A program made the translations under genes and the position numbers. From Mycobacterium sp. 852002-51961_SCH5331710 (GTDB lineage Bacteria > Actinomycetota > Actinomycetes > Mycobacteriales > Mycobacteriaceae), in NCBI RefSeq assembly GCF_001665535.1, contig NZ_LZSQ01000069.1, positions 120,767 to 184,766 of the forward strand: a stretch of DNA of 64,000 nt, read 5' to 3'. This document shows positions 54,922 to 63,743 of this stretch, piece by piece; within the stretch, counting starts at the first letter, position 1, and every line of letters begins with the position of its first letter. The notes under the pieces were generated by a model that did not search any database, had not been told where the DNA came from, and saw nothing but the letters and a program-made list of their open reading frames with translations.

Positions 54922-55760
54922 GCGTACTGCAACACCGGCTCGCGGGGCGCCGTGGGCCGCGGTGCGGGCATGTTCCGCAGCGGCCGGGCCTGCTGCAGCG
55001 TCGGGGCCACCCGTCGCGGGCCGTCCTCGGCGTTGCGCCACACTGCCATGGCGGTCATCCGCACCGGCGCGACGAGACGCTGGTCGAACATCATCCGGTT
55101 CATCGGGCCGCACACCGACACGGCCGCCACGGCCTCGCCCTGGCCGCCGATCGGCGCTGCGACACAACCGAATCCGGTGAGCGCTTCTTCGCGGTCGAAC
55201 GCGATGCCGTGCGAACGCACCTTGGCCAGCTCCGTGCGCAACTGGACGGGCGATCCGATCGAGTACTTGGAACGGCGGTTCGTCAGGTCGATCGTGTCGT
55301 AGTTCAGGTCGGTGGCAGTGGCCAGCATCGCCTTGCCCAACGCCGAACAGTGCGCGGGGTGGCGCCCTCCGACGCGGCTGGGAATGGCTGCGCCCAATCC
55401 GTCACCGATCTTCTCCAGGTACACGACATCGGTGCCGTCGAGCACGGCGAGGTGGACGACCAGACCAGTGGCGCGATGCAGGTCGTGCAGCAGGGGCACC
55501 GCCGCGCGGTGCAGGCGGTCCTGATGCACGGCGAGCGAACCCAACTCGACCAGCCGCATGCCCAACTCGTAATCGCGCCCGTTGCGCCGTAGCCAGCGCA
55601 GCTGGACGAGGCGCTCGAGCATGCGGTGCGCGGACGAGCGGGGAAGCCCGGTGCGGCGAACGATCTGCGCCAGTGTCAGTCGTCCGGGCCCATCGAAAGC
55701 GTCAAGAACCAGCGATACGCGGTCGAGGACGGCGCTGGGTGTTTCGACAGTCGTTGTCAT
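54918..55760 (-). CDS. IclR family transcriptional regulator
   Basis: 280 aa from ATG 55760, with CGGAGG directly upstream. Winged helix at about residues 8-65 (LTLAQIVRRTGLPRSSAHRMLERLVQL) and IclR effector domain (HLAVLDGTDVVYLEKIG; HCSALGKAMLA; GFGCVAAPI). A Pro/Arg-rich tail follows. It likely controls the hydrolase coupled to it and possibly the divergent-side genes; the ligand is unknown. An inverted repeat lies 43 bases upstream of its start. Confidence 0.9.
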   Translation of the reverse strand: MTTTVETPSAVLDRVSLVLDAFDGPGRLTLAQIVRRTGLPRSSAHRMLERLVQLRWLRRNGRDYELGMRLVELGSLAVHQDRLHRAAVPLLHDLHRATGLVVHLAVLDGTDVVYLEKIGDGLGAAIPSRVGGRHPAHCSALGKAMLATATDLNYDTIDLTNRRSKYSIGSPVQLRTELAKVRSHGIAFDREEALTGFGCVAAPIGGQGEAVAAVSVCGPMNRMMFDQRLVAPVRMTAMAVWRNAEDGPRRVAPTLQQARPLRNMPAPRPTAPREPVLQYA

Positions 55761-55803
55761 GTGGCCTCCGGAGAGCGACCTGCACCAGGCAGGCGATATT
55801 TCT

Positions 55804-55821
55804 AATAGGAATATGCCTATT
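55804..55821. promoter_or_regulatory. Candidate IclR operator
   Basis: AATAGG-aatatg-CCTATT: perfect 6-bp arms, 6-nt spacer, in an AT-rich island (unusual for this GC-rich region) upstream of the IclR gene. Position fits autoregulation. Confidence 0.55.
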
Positions 55822-55925
55822 TGTAGCATGCCCGTGTGCGGGGTGTCACACGAACAGCACGATTTACTTTCGATCACGTCAACGACCTGCGGAGACGGCC
55901 GCACGCCGGCGTGTTGCAACCCCGG

Positions 55926-57083
55926 CTAGGGCGAAACGGCGTCGCTTCGGGGGTCGATCAGGATCTTGGCGTGCGCCTCGGCCGCGCCCAGCACCTCGAA
56001 GGCGCGGGCCACGCCGTCCAGGCCCACTGTGCCGGTGACGAGGGACGAGGCGTCCACCTTGCCCTCGGCGAGCAGGTGCAGCGTGTCGCGGAACTCCAGC
56101 GGCGTGTAGCCGAAGACGAACCGCAGGTCGATGTCCTTGCCGTTCGCGACCGCCGGGCGGAAGTGGTCGGTGCCCATGCACACGCCGACGACGACGACCC
56201 GCGACTGCACGGGCGCCGCCCGGATGATGCCGTCGATGACCCCGGGCACGCCGACGCACTCGAAGACCACCGGCCGCTTCGGCGACGCTGCGCCCAGCCT
56301 GTCGGCGACCCGGTACACATGCGACCACCCGGGCACGCGGCGCAGCTTCTCCATCGTGCCGACGGCGAGTTCGAACAACTGTTGGGCCTCGGTGACAACC
56401 CCGGACTGATCGACGGCCGTGTACGGGGAGTCGACGGCGGGGTCGACGACGACGTCGGCGCCGCAGCGCGCCGCCATCTCGCGACGGGTCGCAGAGAAGT
56501 CGCTCGCCACGATGGTCTGCACGCCGAGCGACTTGAGGTGGCAGATCACCGCGAGACCGACCGGCCCACAACCGATCACGATCGCGACATCTCGCTTGCC
56601 GATCTGGCTACGGCGCACCGCATGCAGGGCCACCGCCATCGGTTCGGTCAGCGCAGCGATGTCGAGGTCGAGCCCGTTCGGCACGACGAAGCTCATCGAG
56701 GCTTCGGCGAGGACGTGTTCGGCGTACGCACCGGGCGCCAGCGGCGACAGCCCGGTCATGTGCACCCCGCCTGCCGCGCGCACCATCGGAAACGACACCA
56801 CGGGAGCCCCGACTCTGAACTCCTTGGGCGCCCCGGCGCCGCGCTCGGCCACTTCGCCGACGAACTCGTGGCCCAAGACGACCGGCGTGTCCTGGCGCAT
56901 GAAGTCCGGATAGCCGACCTCGTCCATCACGTCGGTCAGCTCGTCGGCGTGGTCCTTCGCGTGCAGATCCGATCCGCAGATGCCGCAGCGCCGCACCTCG
57001 AGCAGCAACTGCCCACGCGCCGGGGCGGGCGTCGGGCGGTCGACGACGGACAGGGTGCCTCGTTCACAGCTGACGGCTTTCAT
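55926..57083 (-). CDS. Alcohol dehydrogenase-like MDR protein lacking the structural zinc site
   Basis: 385 aa from ATG 57083 (57101 possible). Catalytic ligands in RRCGICGSDLHAKDH and VLGHEFVGE are present, and the NAD loop is VIGCGPVGLAVICHLKSLG. The usual four-Cys structural zinc loop between about residues 95 and 115 is missing (FPMVRAAGGVHMTG stands there). It oxidises or reduces a hydroxyl/keto group. Last gene of the hsaA-hsaC operon, after the flavoprotein gene, from which it is separated by 37 bases with an inverted repeat. Confidence 0.85.
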   Translation of the reverse strand: MKAVSCERGTLSVVDRPTPAPARGQLLLEVRRCGICGSDLHAKDHADELTDVMDEVGYPDFMRQDTPVVLGHEFVGEVAERGAGAPKEFRVGAPVVSFPMVRAAGGVHMTGLSPLAPGAYAEHVLAEASMSFVVPNGLDLDIAALTEPMAVALHAVRRSQIGKRDVAIVIGCGPVGLAVICHLKSLGVQTIVASDFSATRREMAARCGADVVVDPAVDSPYTAVDQSGVVTEAQQLFELAVGTMEKLRRVPGWSHVYRVADRLGAASPKRPVVFECVGVPGVIDGIIRAAPVQSRVVVVGVCMGTDHFRPAVANGKDIDLRFVFGYTPLEFRDTLHLLAEGKVDASSLVTGTVGLDGVARAFEVLGAAEAHAKILIDPRSDAVSP

Positions 57084-57102
57084 ACGTCCATCGTGTACCA
57101 CG

Positions 57103-57117
57103 CCGACCGGCGGTCGG
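57103..57117. promoter_or_regulatory. Inverted repeat upstream of the MDR gene
   Basis: CCGACC-ggc-GGTCGG, 6-bp arms, 20 bases before the ATG at 57083 and just after the flavoprotein stop. It could be an operator or an intra-operon hairpin. Confidence 0.3.
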
Positions 57118-57120
57118 ACG

Positions 57121-58581
57121 CTAGGCGCCCGCCGCGCTCCGCCCCGCCCGCCTGCCGTAGAAACTGCCGTCGCCCAACGAGATACCGCTCGCGTAGCCCC
57201 ATGCGGCGAGACCCGCCGTGCAGCGGCCCGCGGCGAAGAGGCCGGGGATGGGCTCGCCGCTGACGTGCAGCACCTCCGCGTTGAGCGATGTCAGAAGCCC
57301 GCCAAGGGTGAATCCGCCGGTGCTCTCGCGCAGGTCGATCGCCCCCACCGGCGAGCCGATCGGTCGCAGCCACTGCGGCTTCTTGTGGAGCAGCGGATCC
57401 TCGCCCGCGGCGGCGCCGGCGTTGTAGGCGGAGACGGTCGCCTGAAGCGATCCCGTCGGCAGTCCCATCTCGGATTCGAGTTCGGCCACCGACTCGCACA
57501 CCCAGGTCGGCGGGCGCAGCATCAGCTGTGGCGACAGCGAGGCCATCGCCTCCTCCTGGGACTTCTCGTCGATGATCAAGAACGCGGTGTTGTCCTGGTG
57601 ATACAAGGTCAGCTGCCCGACCCTGCCGGGATAGGTGTCCTCGGCGACGTAGCGCTGACCGCGACCGTTGACCAGGATGCCCCGGACCAGCTGCTGCGGA
57701 TCGATGAAGATGGCGACCTCGGTGGCGTCCATGTGGGCGAGATCGGCGCCCAGCGCCTGCGCCATCCGGATCGCCTGGCCGTCGTGCTGCTCGATGGCGG
57801 CGGCGGGCCGGCCGGCGATGCGCGGCGCGTACTGGGCGACCATGGCCTCGTTGTAGGCGAAGCTGCCCATCGCGAGCACCACACCGCGACGCGCCCGCAC
57901 GGCGATCTCCTCGCCGTACCGCCGCGCGTACACACCGACCACCCGGCCGCCGGACTCGACGACCAACCGTTGCACACGAACGTCGTAGATCGCCCGCGCG
58001 CCGGCCGCGGTGGCCGTCTCCACGAGCGGCTTCATCAGCATGTAGCCGGCGCTGGCCTCGCCCTGCTTCTTGTTCGACATCTGTGGGACGTGTCCGCGCG
58101 GCGCGGGCGTGGCAATCGTGTTGAACGGGTAGGAGTTCTCCCCGCCGCTGTACATCAGCCCCTGATCGCCCATGGGCTCCCAGCCGGGCTCGCCGAAGAA
58201 CTCCGGCTTGAACTGGACACCGCACCCTACGAGCCAGTCGAAATGCTCCAGGCTGCCGTCGCAGTAGTCGGCGATGCGCTTCTCGTCGGCGCCGGGGCCC
58301 ATCGCGACGTTCAGGTACGCGGCCATGTTCGCGACGGAATCGTCGAAGCCACAAGCCTTCTGGATGGGTGTACCGCCGCCCAGGTAGATGAACCCGCCGG
58401 CCATCGACGCCGCGCCGCCCCAGGACCCGGTGCGTTCGAGCACCAGGACGTCGGCGCCGGCGCGCGCGGCTTCCACCGCCGCGGCCGCCCCGGCGATCCC
58501 GAAGCCGGCGATGACGACGTCGGCTTCCTCGTCCCACTTCGCGATGCCGGCCGCGGGCAGGGGAGTGAGATCGCTGCTCAC
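57121..58581 (-). CDS. FAD-dependent oxidoreductase, KstD superfamily
   Basis: 486 aa from GTG 58581, overlapping the hsaC stop by four bases. FAD motif VVIAGFGIAGAAAAVEAARAG, then GGAASMAGGFIYLGGGTP, and C-terminal GLFAAGRCTAGLAAWGYASG. As in the flavoprotein at 37827, the YPGxG of KstD is replaced by a Y-A-S-G-I-S segment. Position between hsaC and a dehydrogenase suggests it acts on a ring-A/B or hydroxylated steroid intermediate. Product assignment uncertain. Confidence 0.82.
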   Translation of the reverse strand: MSSDLTPLPAAGIAKWDEEADVVIAGFGIAGAAAAVEAARAGADVLVLERTGSWGGAASMAGGFIYLGGGTPIQKACGFDDSVANMAAYLNVAMGPGADEKRIADYCDGSLEHFDWLVGCGVQFKPEFFGEPGWEPMGDQGLMYSGGENSYPFNTIATPAPRGHVPQMSNKKQGEASAGYMLMKPLVETATAAGARAIYDVRVQRLVVESGGRVVGVYARRYGEEIAVRARRGVVLAMGSFAYNEAMVAQYAPRIAGRPAAAIEQHDGQAIRMAQALGADLAHMDATEVAIFIDPQQLVRGILVNGRGQRYVAEDTYPGRVGQLTLYHQDNTAFLIIDEKSQEEAMASLSPQLMLRPPTWVCESVAELESEMGLPTGSLQATVSAYNAGAAAGEDPLLHKKPQWLRPIGSPVGAIDLRESTGGFTLGGLLTSLNAEVLHVSGEPIPGLFAAGRCTAGLAAWGYASGISLGDGSFYGRRAGRSAAGA

Positions 58582-59486
58582 GGGCGCATCGCGGCCGGCA
58601 GGTCGGACACCCACTCGTGGCCCCAGTAGCTGTCGGCGGTGATTTCCTCTGCGGTGTAATAGGTTTCGTCGACCCGCATACCGTCGGTGCCGAATTCGAT
58701 GTCCCAGTCGCCGGGCGCCCGCACGTAGAACGACACCATCTTGTCGTTGGTGTGCCTGCCCAGCGTCGAGGACAGCTGGAAACCGTCCTTGCTCACCCGG
58801 TCGAGGGCCTGCCCGACCGCGTCGAGGCTGTCTACCTCCACCATCAGATGGATCAGGCCCGGATCGCGCAGCGTCATCGCGGGACAGATCGCCAGGCTGT
58901 GGTGGCGCGCGTTGATCCCGAGGAACCGCACCCGCAGCGGTCCGAACTCCGGCGGCGTCGGAACGCGGAACGCCCCGCGCGACTTGAATCCCAGGACCTC
59001 CGTGTAGAACTGGAAGAGCCCCGGCACGTCGAGGGCCGGCAACACGACGTGGCCCAATCCCTGATCGCCGGTGACGAATCGGGCGCCGTACGGCGTCACC
59101 ACCGGGCTGTGGTCGAGCACCGCGCCGTGGAAGACCTCGGTGGACGTTCCCGCGGGATCGTCGAACGCGATCACCTCTTCGACGCGACGTGCGTCGGCCT
59201 CCTCGAGTGAAAGTTCCTTGACCGCCACGCCTGCGCCGTCGAGCGTCGCCTTCACGCGCGTCAACGCCGCATGGTCGCGGACCTCCCACCCGACGGTGAC
59301 GATCTTGTCGACGTCGCCGGGCACCACGATGATGCGCGCGGCGCGCTCGTCCATGCGCAGATACAGCGCATCGCCGTCGGGACCGGAGCCCTCGGCGAAG
59401 CCGAGCACCTTGAACGCGAAGTGGCGCCAGCGGTCGATGTCGGTGGCCTGAACCTTGACGTATCCGAGGCTCTTGAGATCGCTCAT
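58578..59486 (-). CDS. hsaC: Extradiol dioxygenase, 3,4-DHSA dioxygenase type
   Basis: 302 aa type-I extradiol dioxygenase with two VOC domains. Iron ligands His146 (GLGHVVL), His213 (LIHLMVEV) and Glu264 (WDIEFG); acid/base His196 region RHHSL, His245 (LGRHTND) and Tyr254 (SFY) are in place. Aligns along its whole length with mycobacterial HsaC, which opens the catecholic ring A of 3,4-DHSA. ATG 59486 follows hsaA after 10 bases. A second-copy paralogue; substrate preference may differ from the cholesterol-cluster enzyme. Confidence 0.9.
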   Translation of the reverse strand: MSDLKSLGYVKVQATDIDRWRHFAFKVLGFAEGSGPDGDALYLRMDERAARIIVVPGDVDKIVTVGWEVRDHAALTRVKATLDGAGVAVKELSLEEADARRVEEVIAFDDPAGTSTEVFHGAVLDHSPVVTPYGARFVTGDQGLGHVVLPALDVPGLFQFYTEVLGFKSRGAFRVPTPPEFGPLRVRFLGINARHHSLAICPAMTLRDPGLIHLMVEVDSLDAVGQALDRVSKDGFQLSSTLGRHTNDKMVSFYVRAPGDWDIEFGTDGMRVDETYYTAEEITADSYWGHEWVSDLPAAMRP

Positions 59487-59496
59487 CGTGCCCTTT

Positions 59497-60678
59497 CTAG
59501 ATCATCGCCCGCAGCGGGCCCTGCGGATCCACGCCGAGCGAGCTCAGCGCCGCGGCGTGAAACACCGTGCCGGGCACGTGGATCGCGTGCAGCTGGCCGA
59601 CGTGCACATCGCGCCAGTACCGCTGCAACGGCTTGTCCATGCGCGCGGCGTTGCCGCCCGAGCGAGCGAAGATCTCGTCGACGGCGGACACGGCGCGCCA
59701 CACCGCACGGATCTGGGTGCGACGGCCCGCGGCCCGGTCCTCGAAGCTGACCTCCTTGCCCGCGGCGACCATGTCGTAGATGCGGTCGGCGTTGGCCAGC
59801 AGTTCCTGGCGTGCAGCGTTGATGTCGGCGGCGGCCTCGCCGATCGCGTACATGACGTAGGGGTCGTCCTTGATCGCAACGCCGCTGGAGTTCACGCGTT
59901 CGCGCTGATAGTCCAGGTGTGCGGCCAGCGCGCCCTCGGCGATGCCGATCGTGGCGGCGGAGATGCCGAGCGGGAACATCGTCGACCACGGCATCAGGTA
60001 CAGCGGCTCGGTCATGCCGGCCTCGCGCTGAGCGGTGCCGTCCATCACCTTCATCGCGTCCATCGTCCGGTACTCCGGCACGAACGCGTCTTTGACGATG
60101 ACGTCCTTGGACCCGGTGCCCCGCAGCCCGACCACATCCCACGAGTCCTCGACGATCTCGTAGTCCGGTCGCGGAAGGATCATGTGCAGCATCTGCGGCG
60201 GCATCAGCGGTTTGCCGTCGGAGTCGCCGATCATCGCGCCGAGGATGATCCAGTCGCACGCGTCGGTCCCGGAGCTGAACTGCCAGCGCCCGTTGAAGAT
60301 GTAGCCGCCGTCGACGGGCTTGGCCACACCCTGCGGCGCGTACGGCGACGCCATCCAGGTGTCGATGTCGTCGGCCCAGACCTCCTCGCCGACGCGCGGA
60401 TCGGCGTAGGCGAGCTGGTACGGGTGCACACCCACCACGCCGTTGACCCAGCCGGCCGCCGGGTCCAGGGCCGCGGTGGCCATCACGGTTTCGGCGAACT
60501 CGCGCGGATGAGCCTCGTACCCGCCGTGCTTCTTGGGCTGAAGCAGGCGGATGGACCCGGCGGCCTTCATCGACTTGACCGTGGCGTCGGTCAGCCGTCC
60601 AATCTTCTCGGCCTCGGCGCCCTGATCCTTGAACTGCTCGGCCAGTTGCATCACCCGGTCGAGTACGCGCTCACTCAT
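59497..60678 (-). CDS. hsaA: Flavin-dependent 3-HSA hydroxylase, oxygenase component
   Basis: 393 aa, the length of HsaA. It has the acyl-CoA-dehydrogenase fold used by two-component monooxygenases: SIRLLQPKKHGGYEA, FNGRWQFSSGTDACDW, DVVGLRGTGSKDVIVKDAFVP. With reduced flavin it hydroxylates the phenolic ring A of 3-HSA at C4, giving the HsaC substrate. No HsaB-type flavin reductase is in the window. ATG start at 60678; a copy of the island palindrome lies 66-80 bases upstream, so this gene probably leads its own operon. Confidence 0.9.
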   Translation of the reverse strand: MSERVLDRVMQLAEQFKDQGAEAEKIGRLTDATVKSMKAAGSIRLLQPKKHGGYEAHPREFAETVMATAALDPAAGWVNGVVGVHPYQLAYADPRVGEEVWADDIDTWMASPYAPQGVAKPVDGGYIFNGRWQFSSGTDACDWIILGAMIGDSDGKPLMPPQMLHMILPRPDYEIVEDSWDVVGLRGTGSKDVIVKDAFVPEYRTMDAMKVMDGTAQREAGMTEPLYLMPWSTMFPLGISAATIGIAEGALAAHLDYQRERVNSSGVAIKDDPYVMYAIGEAAADINAARQELLANADRIYDMVAAGKEVSFEDRAAGRRTQIRAVWRAVSAVDEIFARSGGNAARMDKPLQRYWRDVHVGQLHAIHVPGTVFHAAALSSLGVDPQGPLRAMI

Positions 60679-60743
60679 GCTGATGTCCTCACTATCGGCT
60701 GCACTTGATGGTCTACCGCACCGGAAGCGCGAACGGAATCAAA

Positions 60744-60758
60744 TCCCGGTCAGCGGGC
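60744..60758. promoter_or_regulatory. Recurrent island palindrome, site 4 (hsaA upstream)
   Basis: TCCCG-gtcag-CGGGC, core CCG-GTCAG-CGG, between the ferredoxin stop and the hsaA start. Confidence 0.5.
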
Positions 60759-60770
60759 GGCGTTTCCGGC

Positions 60771-61073
60771 TCAGTACTCGACGTGCAGATCGTCGCTGAC
60801 CGGTCGGGCCTGACAGCCGAGGATCAGGCCCTCGGCCAGGTCGTCGGGCTCGAGGATCTCGCAGCTGGCCATGTCGACCTCGCCCGACACCACGGTCGCG
60901 ACGCATGAGCCGCAGTGACCTTCGCGGCACGAGTGCGGAGGGTCGACACCGGCGTCGAGCATCGCGTCGACCAGTGTCTTGTCGCGCGGCCAGCGAAGGT
61001 GGTGCCGGGTGCCGTCCAGATCGACGCAGACGGTGGCATCGACCCGCGTCCCGCAGGCGTCGGTTGGTGACAT
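60771..61073 (-). CDS. Stand-alone plant-type [2Fe-2S] ferredoxin
   Basis: 100 aa. Cluster ligands Cys49, Cys54, Cys57 and Cys87 (SCREGHCGSC...GCQ) match the C-x4-C-x2-C-x29-C pattern. It resembles the C-terminal ferredoxin domain of KshB-type reductases but lacks the FAD and NAD domains. It could deliver electrons to the KshA oxygenase of this island. ATG at 61073. Two copies of the island palindrome lie between it and the divergent monooxygenase. Confidence 0.9.
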   Translation of the reverse strand: MSPTDACGTRVDATVCVDLDGTRHHLRWPRDKTLVDAMLDAGVDPPHSCREGHCGSCVATVVSGEVDMASCEILEPDDLAEGLILGCQARPVSDDLHVEY

Positions 61074-61115
61074 GCGCCGATCATCACCGTCGCCGGGTCT
61101 CGGGTCGACCGGTCT

Positions 61116-61130
61116 TTCCGATGGGCGGAA
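61116..61130. promoter_or_regulatory. Recurrent island palindrome, site 5
   Basis: TTCCG-atggg-CGGAA, perfect 5-bp arms; minus-strand core CCG-CCCAT-CGG. Forty-three bases upstream of the ferredoxin ATG. Confidence 0.6.
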
Positions 61131-61146
61131 CGGTGCCCGCCCGATC

Positions 61147-61161
61147 GCCCGGTCATCGGGA
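61147..61161. promoter_or_regulatory. Recurrent island palindrome, site 6
   Basis: GCCCG-gtcat-CGGGA, core CCG-GTCAT-CGG exact, 43 bases upstream of the monooxygenase GTG at 61204. Sites 5 and 6 each sit about the same distance from the gene they face. Confidence 0.6.
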
Positions 61162-61203
61162 AACTACGGCGGTGGCGGGTCCACGACGACCTACCGTGGC
61201 TGC

Positions 61204-62820
61204 GTGGGTATCTCCGAGGAGCGGTCAAGCGTGGACGCGGTGGTGGTCGGTGCCGGCTTCGCCGGGCTGTATGCGTTGCATCGGCTGCGTTCGCAGGGCT
61301 TGTCGGTGCGCGTGTTCGAAGCGGCGCCCGAGGTCGGGGGCACCTGGTACTACAACCGCTATCCGGGAGCACGCTGCGACGTCGAAAGCGTCGACTACTG
61401 CTACTCGTTCGATCCCGAACTCGAGCAGGAGTGGGACTGGTCGGAGAAGTACGCGACGCAGGCCGAGATCCTGCGCTACATGAACTGGGTCGCCGACAAG
61501 CTGAACCTGCGCGACGGCATCACGTTCAACACCCGGGTCACCTCGGCCGTGCTCGACGAGGACAACCTGCGCTGGACGGTCTCGACCGACACGGGCGAGG
61601 TCGTCACCGCCCGGTTCTGCGTGATGGCGACCGGTCCGCTGTCCGCGGCGTTGACGCCGGACTTTCCCGGCCTGGACGGTTACGCGGGGGAGCTGTACCA
61701 CACCGCGCACTGGCCGCACGAGCCCGTCGACTTCACCGGCAAACGGGTCGCGGTGATCGGGACGGGCTCGTCGGGCATCCAGTCCATCCCGGTGATCGCC
61801 GAACAGGCCGATCGTCTCTACGTGTTCCAGCGGACGCCGAATTATAGTGTGCCCGCAGGCAATCGGCCGTTGACCGACGAGGACCGGGCCCAAGTCAAGG
61901 CGACCTACGCCGAGCGCCGCCGACTGTCGTGGCGCAGCGGCGGGGGCTCACCGCACATCGCCCATCCGAAGCTGACGATGGAGGCCACGCCCGAGGAGCG
62001 GCGCGACGCGTTCGAGAAGCGCTGGGAACTCGGGGGTGTGCTGTTCTCGAAGACGTTCAGCGATCAGATGATCGATATGGCCGCCAACGAGGAAGCGCGC
62101 AAGTTCTACGAGGAGAAGATCCGGGCGGTGATCGACGACCCCGAGGTCGCCGAGCTGCTCATCCCGACCGACCATCCCATCGGGACGAAGCGAATCTGCA
62201 CCGACACCAACTACTTTCAGACGTTCAACCAACCGCATGTGAGCCTGATCAGCGTGCGGAAGACACCGATCGTGTCCATCGACGCTGACGGCATCAACAC
62301 CACCGATGCCCATTACGACGTCGACGCGATCGTGCTCGCCACCGGGTTCGACGCGATGACCGGTGCGCTGAGCAAGATCGACATCGTCGGTCGGGGCGGA
62401 CAGAGGCTGCGCGACGACTGGGCGGACGGTCCGCGCACCTACCTCGGCCTCGGCGTGGACGGATTCCCGAACCTGTTCATGGTCTCGGGACCCGGCGCGC
62501 CCGCCGTGCTGGCCAACATGGTGTTGCACGCCGAGGCGAACGTGAATTGGATCGCCGAAGCCATCTCTTATCTCGACGGGCACGGCTACACCGCGATCGA
62601 AGCCACCGGCGACGCCGTGGACAACTGGATCGCCGAGTGCAATCGGCGCGCGGAAGCGACGCTGTTCCCCAGGGCGAACTCCTGGTACATGGGCGCCAAC
62701 GTGCCGGGTAAACCGCGCGGATTCATGTTGTTCATCGGCGGCTTTGGCGTCTACCTCGACATCTGCGCCGAGGTGGCCGCCGCGGGTTACAAGGGATTTC
62801 GCCTGCTCGCCTCGTCCTAG
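61204..62820 (+). CDS. Type I Baeyer-Villiger monooxygenase (cyclohexanone-monooxygenase-like)
   Basis: 538 aa from GTG 61204; upstream in-frame codons overlap the ferredoxin gene region. FAD motif VVVGAGFAGLYALHRL, EVGGTWYYNRYPGARCD, Baeyer-Villiger fingerprint YAGELYHTAHWP and second Rossmann GTGSSGIQ. The 540-residue length and the PGARCD segment place it with CHMO/steroid monooxygenases. A cyclic ketone of the steroid (ring D C17 or a hydrindane product) is a reasonable guess. Convergent with hsaD. Confidence 0.92.
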   Translation: MGISEERSSVDAVVVGAGFAGLYALHRLRSQGLSVRVFEAAPEVGGTWYYNRYPGARCDVESVDYCYSFDPELEQEWDWSEKYATQAEILRYMNWVADKLNLRDGITFNTRVTSAVLDEDNLRWTVSTDTGEVVTARFCVMATGPLSAALTPDFPGLDGYAGELYHTAHWPHEPVDFTGKRVAVIGTGSSGIQSIPVIAEQADRLYVFQRTPNYSVPAGNRPLTDEDRAQVKATYAERRRLSWRSGGGSPHIAHPKLTMEATPEERRDAFEKRWELGGVLFSKTFSDQMIDMAANEEARKFYEEKIRAVIDDPEVAELLIPTDHPIGTKRICTDTNYFQTFNQPHVSLISVRKTPIVSIDADGINTTDAHYDVDAIVLATGFDAMTGALSKIDIVGRGGQRLRDDWADGPRTYLGLGVDGFPNLFMVSGPGAPAVLANMVLHAEANVNWIAEAISYLDGHGYTAIEATGDAVDNWIAECNRRAEATLFPRANSWYMGANVPGKPRGFMLFIGGFGVYLDICAEVAAAGYKGFRLLASS

Positions 62821-62825
62821 GTGTC

Positions 62826-63707
62826 CTAGGCGTCCCGGCGCAGGAACGCCAGCACGGTGCTTTCAAACGCCGCCTTGGCCTCGATCATCGCCCAGTGCCC
62901 GCAGTTCGGGAACACGTGCAGCTCGGCGTTGGGAATGGTGCGCATGGGGATCAACGCCATGTCCAGTGGGCTGACCCGGTCGTCGCGCCCCCACGTCAAC
63001 AGCGTGGGTGCGGCGACCTTGTGCATCTGCGCCCACGGCAACGGCGCATCGCTGCTACGCATGAACGCCATCATCTGTGCGAAGGCCTTCTTGCCGTACA
63101 TCCGTCGGGCGGACTCCAGCGTCTCCGGATCGGTCGCCAGCTGCCAGCGTTCCTCGATCAGTTGCTCGGTGACCAGGGACTGGTCGTAGACCATCGAGTT
63201 GAGCCAGTCCACCAGCCGCTGACGGGTGGGGTCCTCGGTGAACTCCTGCAGCAACCGGATCCCCTCACTCGGACCGGGACTGAAGATGTTGGTGCCGATG
63301 CCGCCGATCGTGACCAGGCGGCCGATGCGATCGGGGTTGTTGATCGCGAAGTTGATCCCCACGCCGCCGCCCATCGAGTTGCCGACGATGTCGACGCGGT
63401 CGATCCCCAGCGCGTCGAGGAAGGGGACCACGGCGCCCTGCGCGGTGATCATCGGGTGGCCGCCGAAGTCGTCGCTGACCCCGAAACCCGGGAATTCCAG
63501 GATCAGGCAACGGAAGTGCTGGGCGAAGGCGGGTAGCACACCGCGGAAGTTGCGCCAGCCGGTGACGCCGGGCCCGGAGCCGTGAAGGAACAGCAGGACG
63601 GGACCGTCACCGACGTCGTAGTAGCGCAGCACACCAGAGGGGGTGGGCGTCTCGCGGAGGTCGTTCTCGACGCGGGCGATGAAGGCTGCGGTATCGGTCA
63701 CGCCCAT
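62826..63707 (-). CDS. hsaD: C-C bond hydrolase of the HsaD/BphD family
   Basis: 293 aa meta-cleavage-product hydrolase. Triad Ser111 (GNSMGG), Asp243 (WGRDDRVSP) and His271 (NCGHWAMIE); oxyanion block LHGSGPGVTGWRNF. HsaD hydrolyses 4,9-DSHA, the HsaC product, to HIP-type acid and a hydroxyhexadienoate. The later HsaE-F-G genes are not seen before the window ends. Two island palindromes stand upstream. Confidence 0.92.
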   Translation of the reverse strand: MGVTDTAAFIARVENDLRETPTPSGVLRYYDVGDGPVLLFLHGSGPGVTGWRNFRGVLPAFAQHFRCLILEFPGFGVSDDFGGHPMITAQGAVVPFLDALGIDRVDIVGNSMGGGVGINFAINNPDRIGRLVTIGGIGTNIFSPGPSEGIRLLQEFTEDPTRQRLVDWLNSMVYDQSLVTEQLIEERWQLATDPETLESARRMYGKKAFAQMMAFMRSSDAPLPWAQMHKVAAPTLLTWGRDDRVSPLDMALIPMRTIPNAELHVFPNCGHWAMIEAKAAFESTVLAFLRRDA

Positions 63708-63743
63708 AGCCTGCCACGCGCCCGGTCGCTCGCCGGGCGGGTG

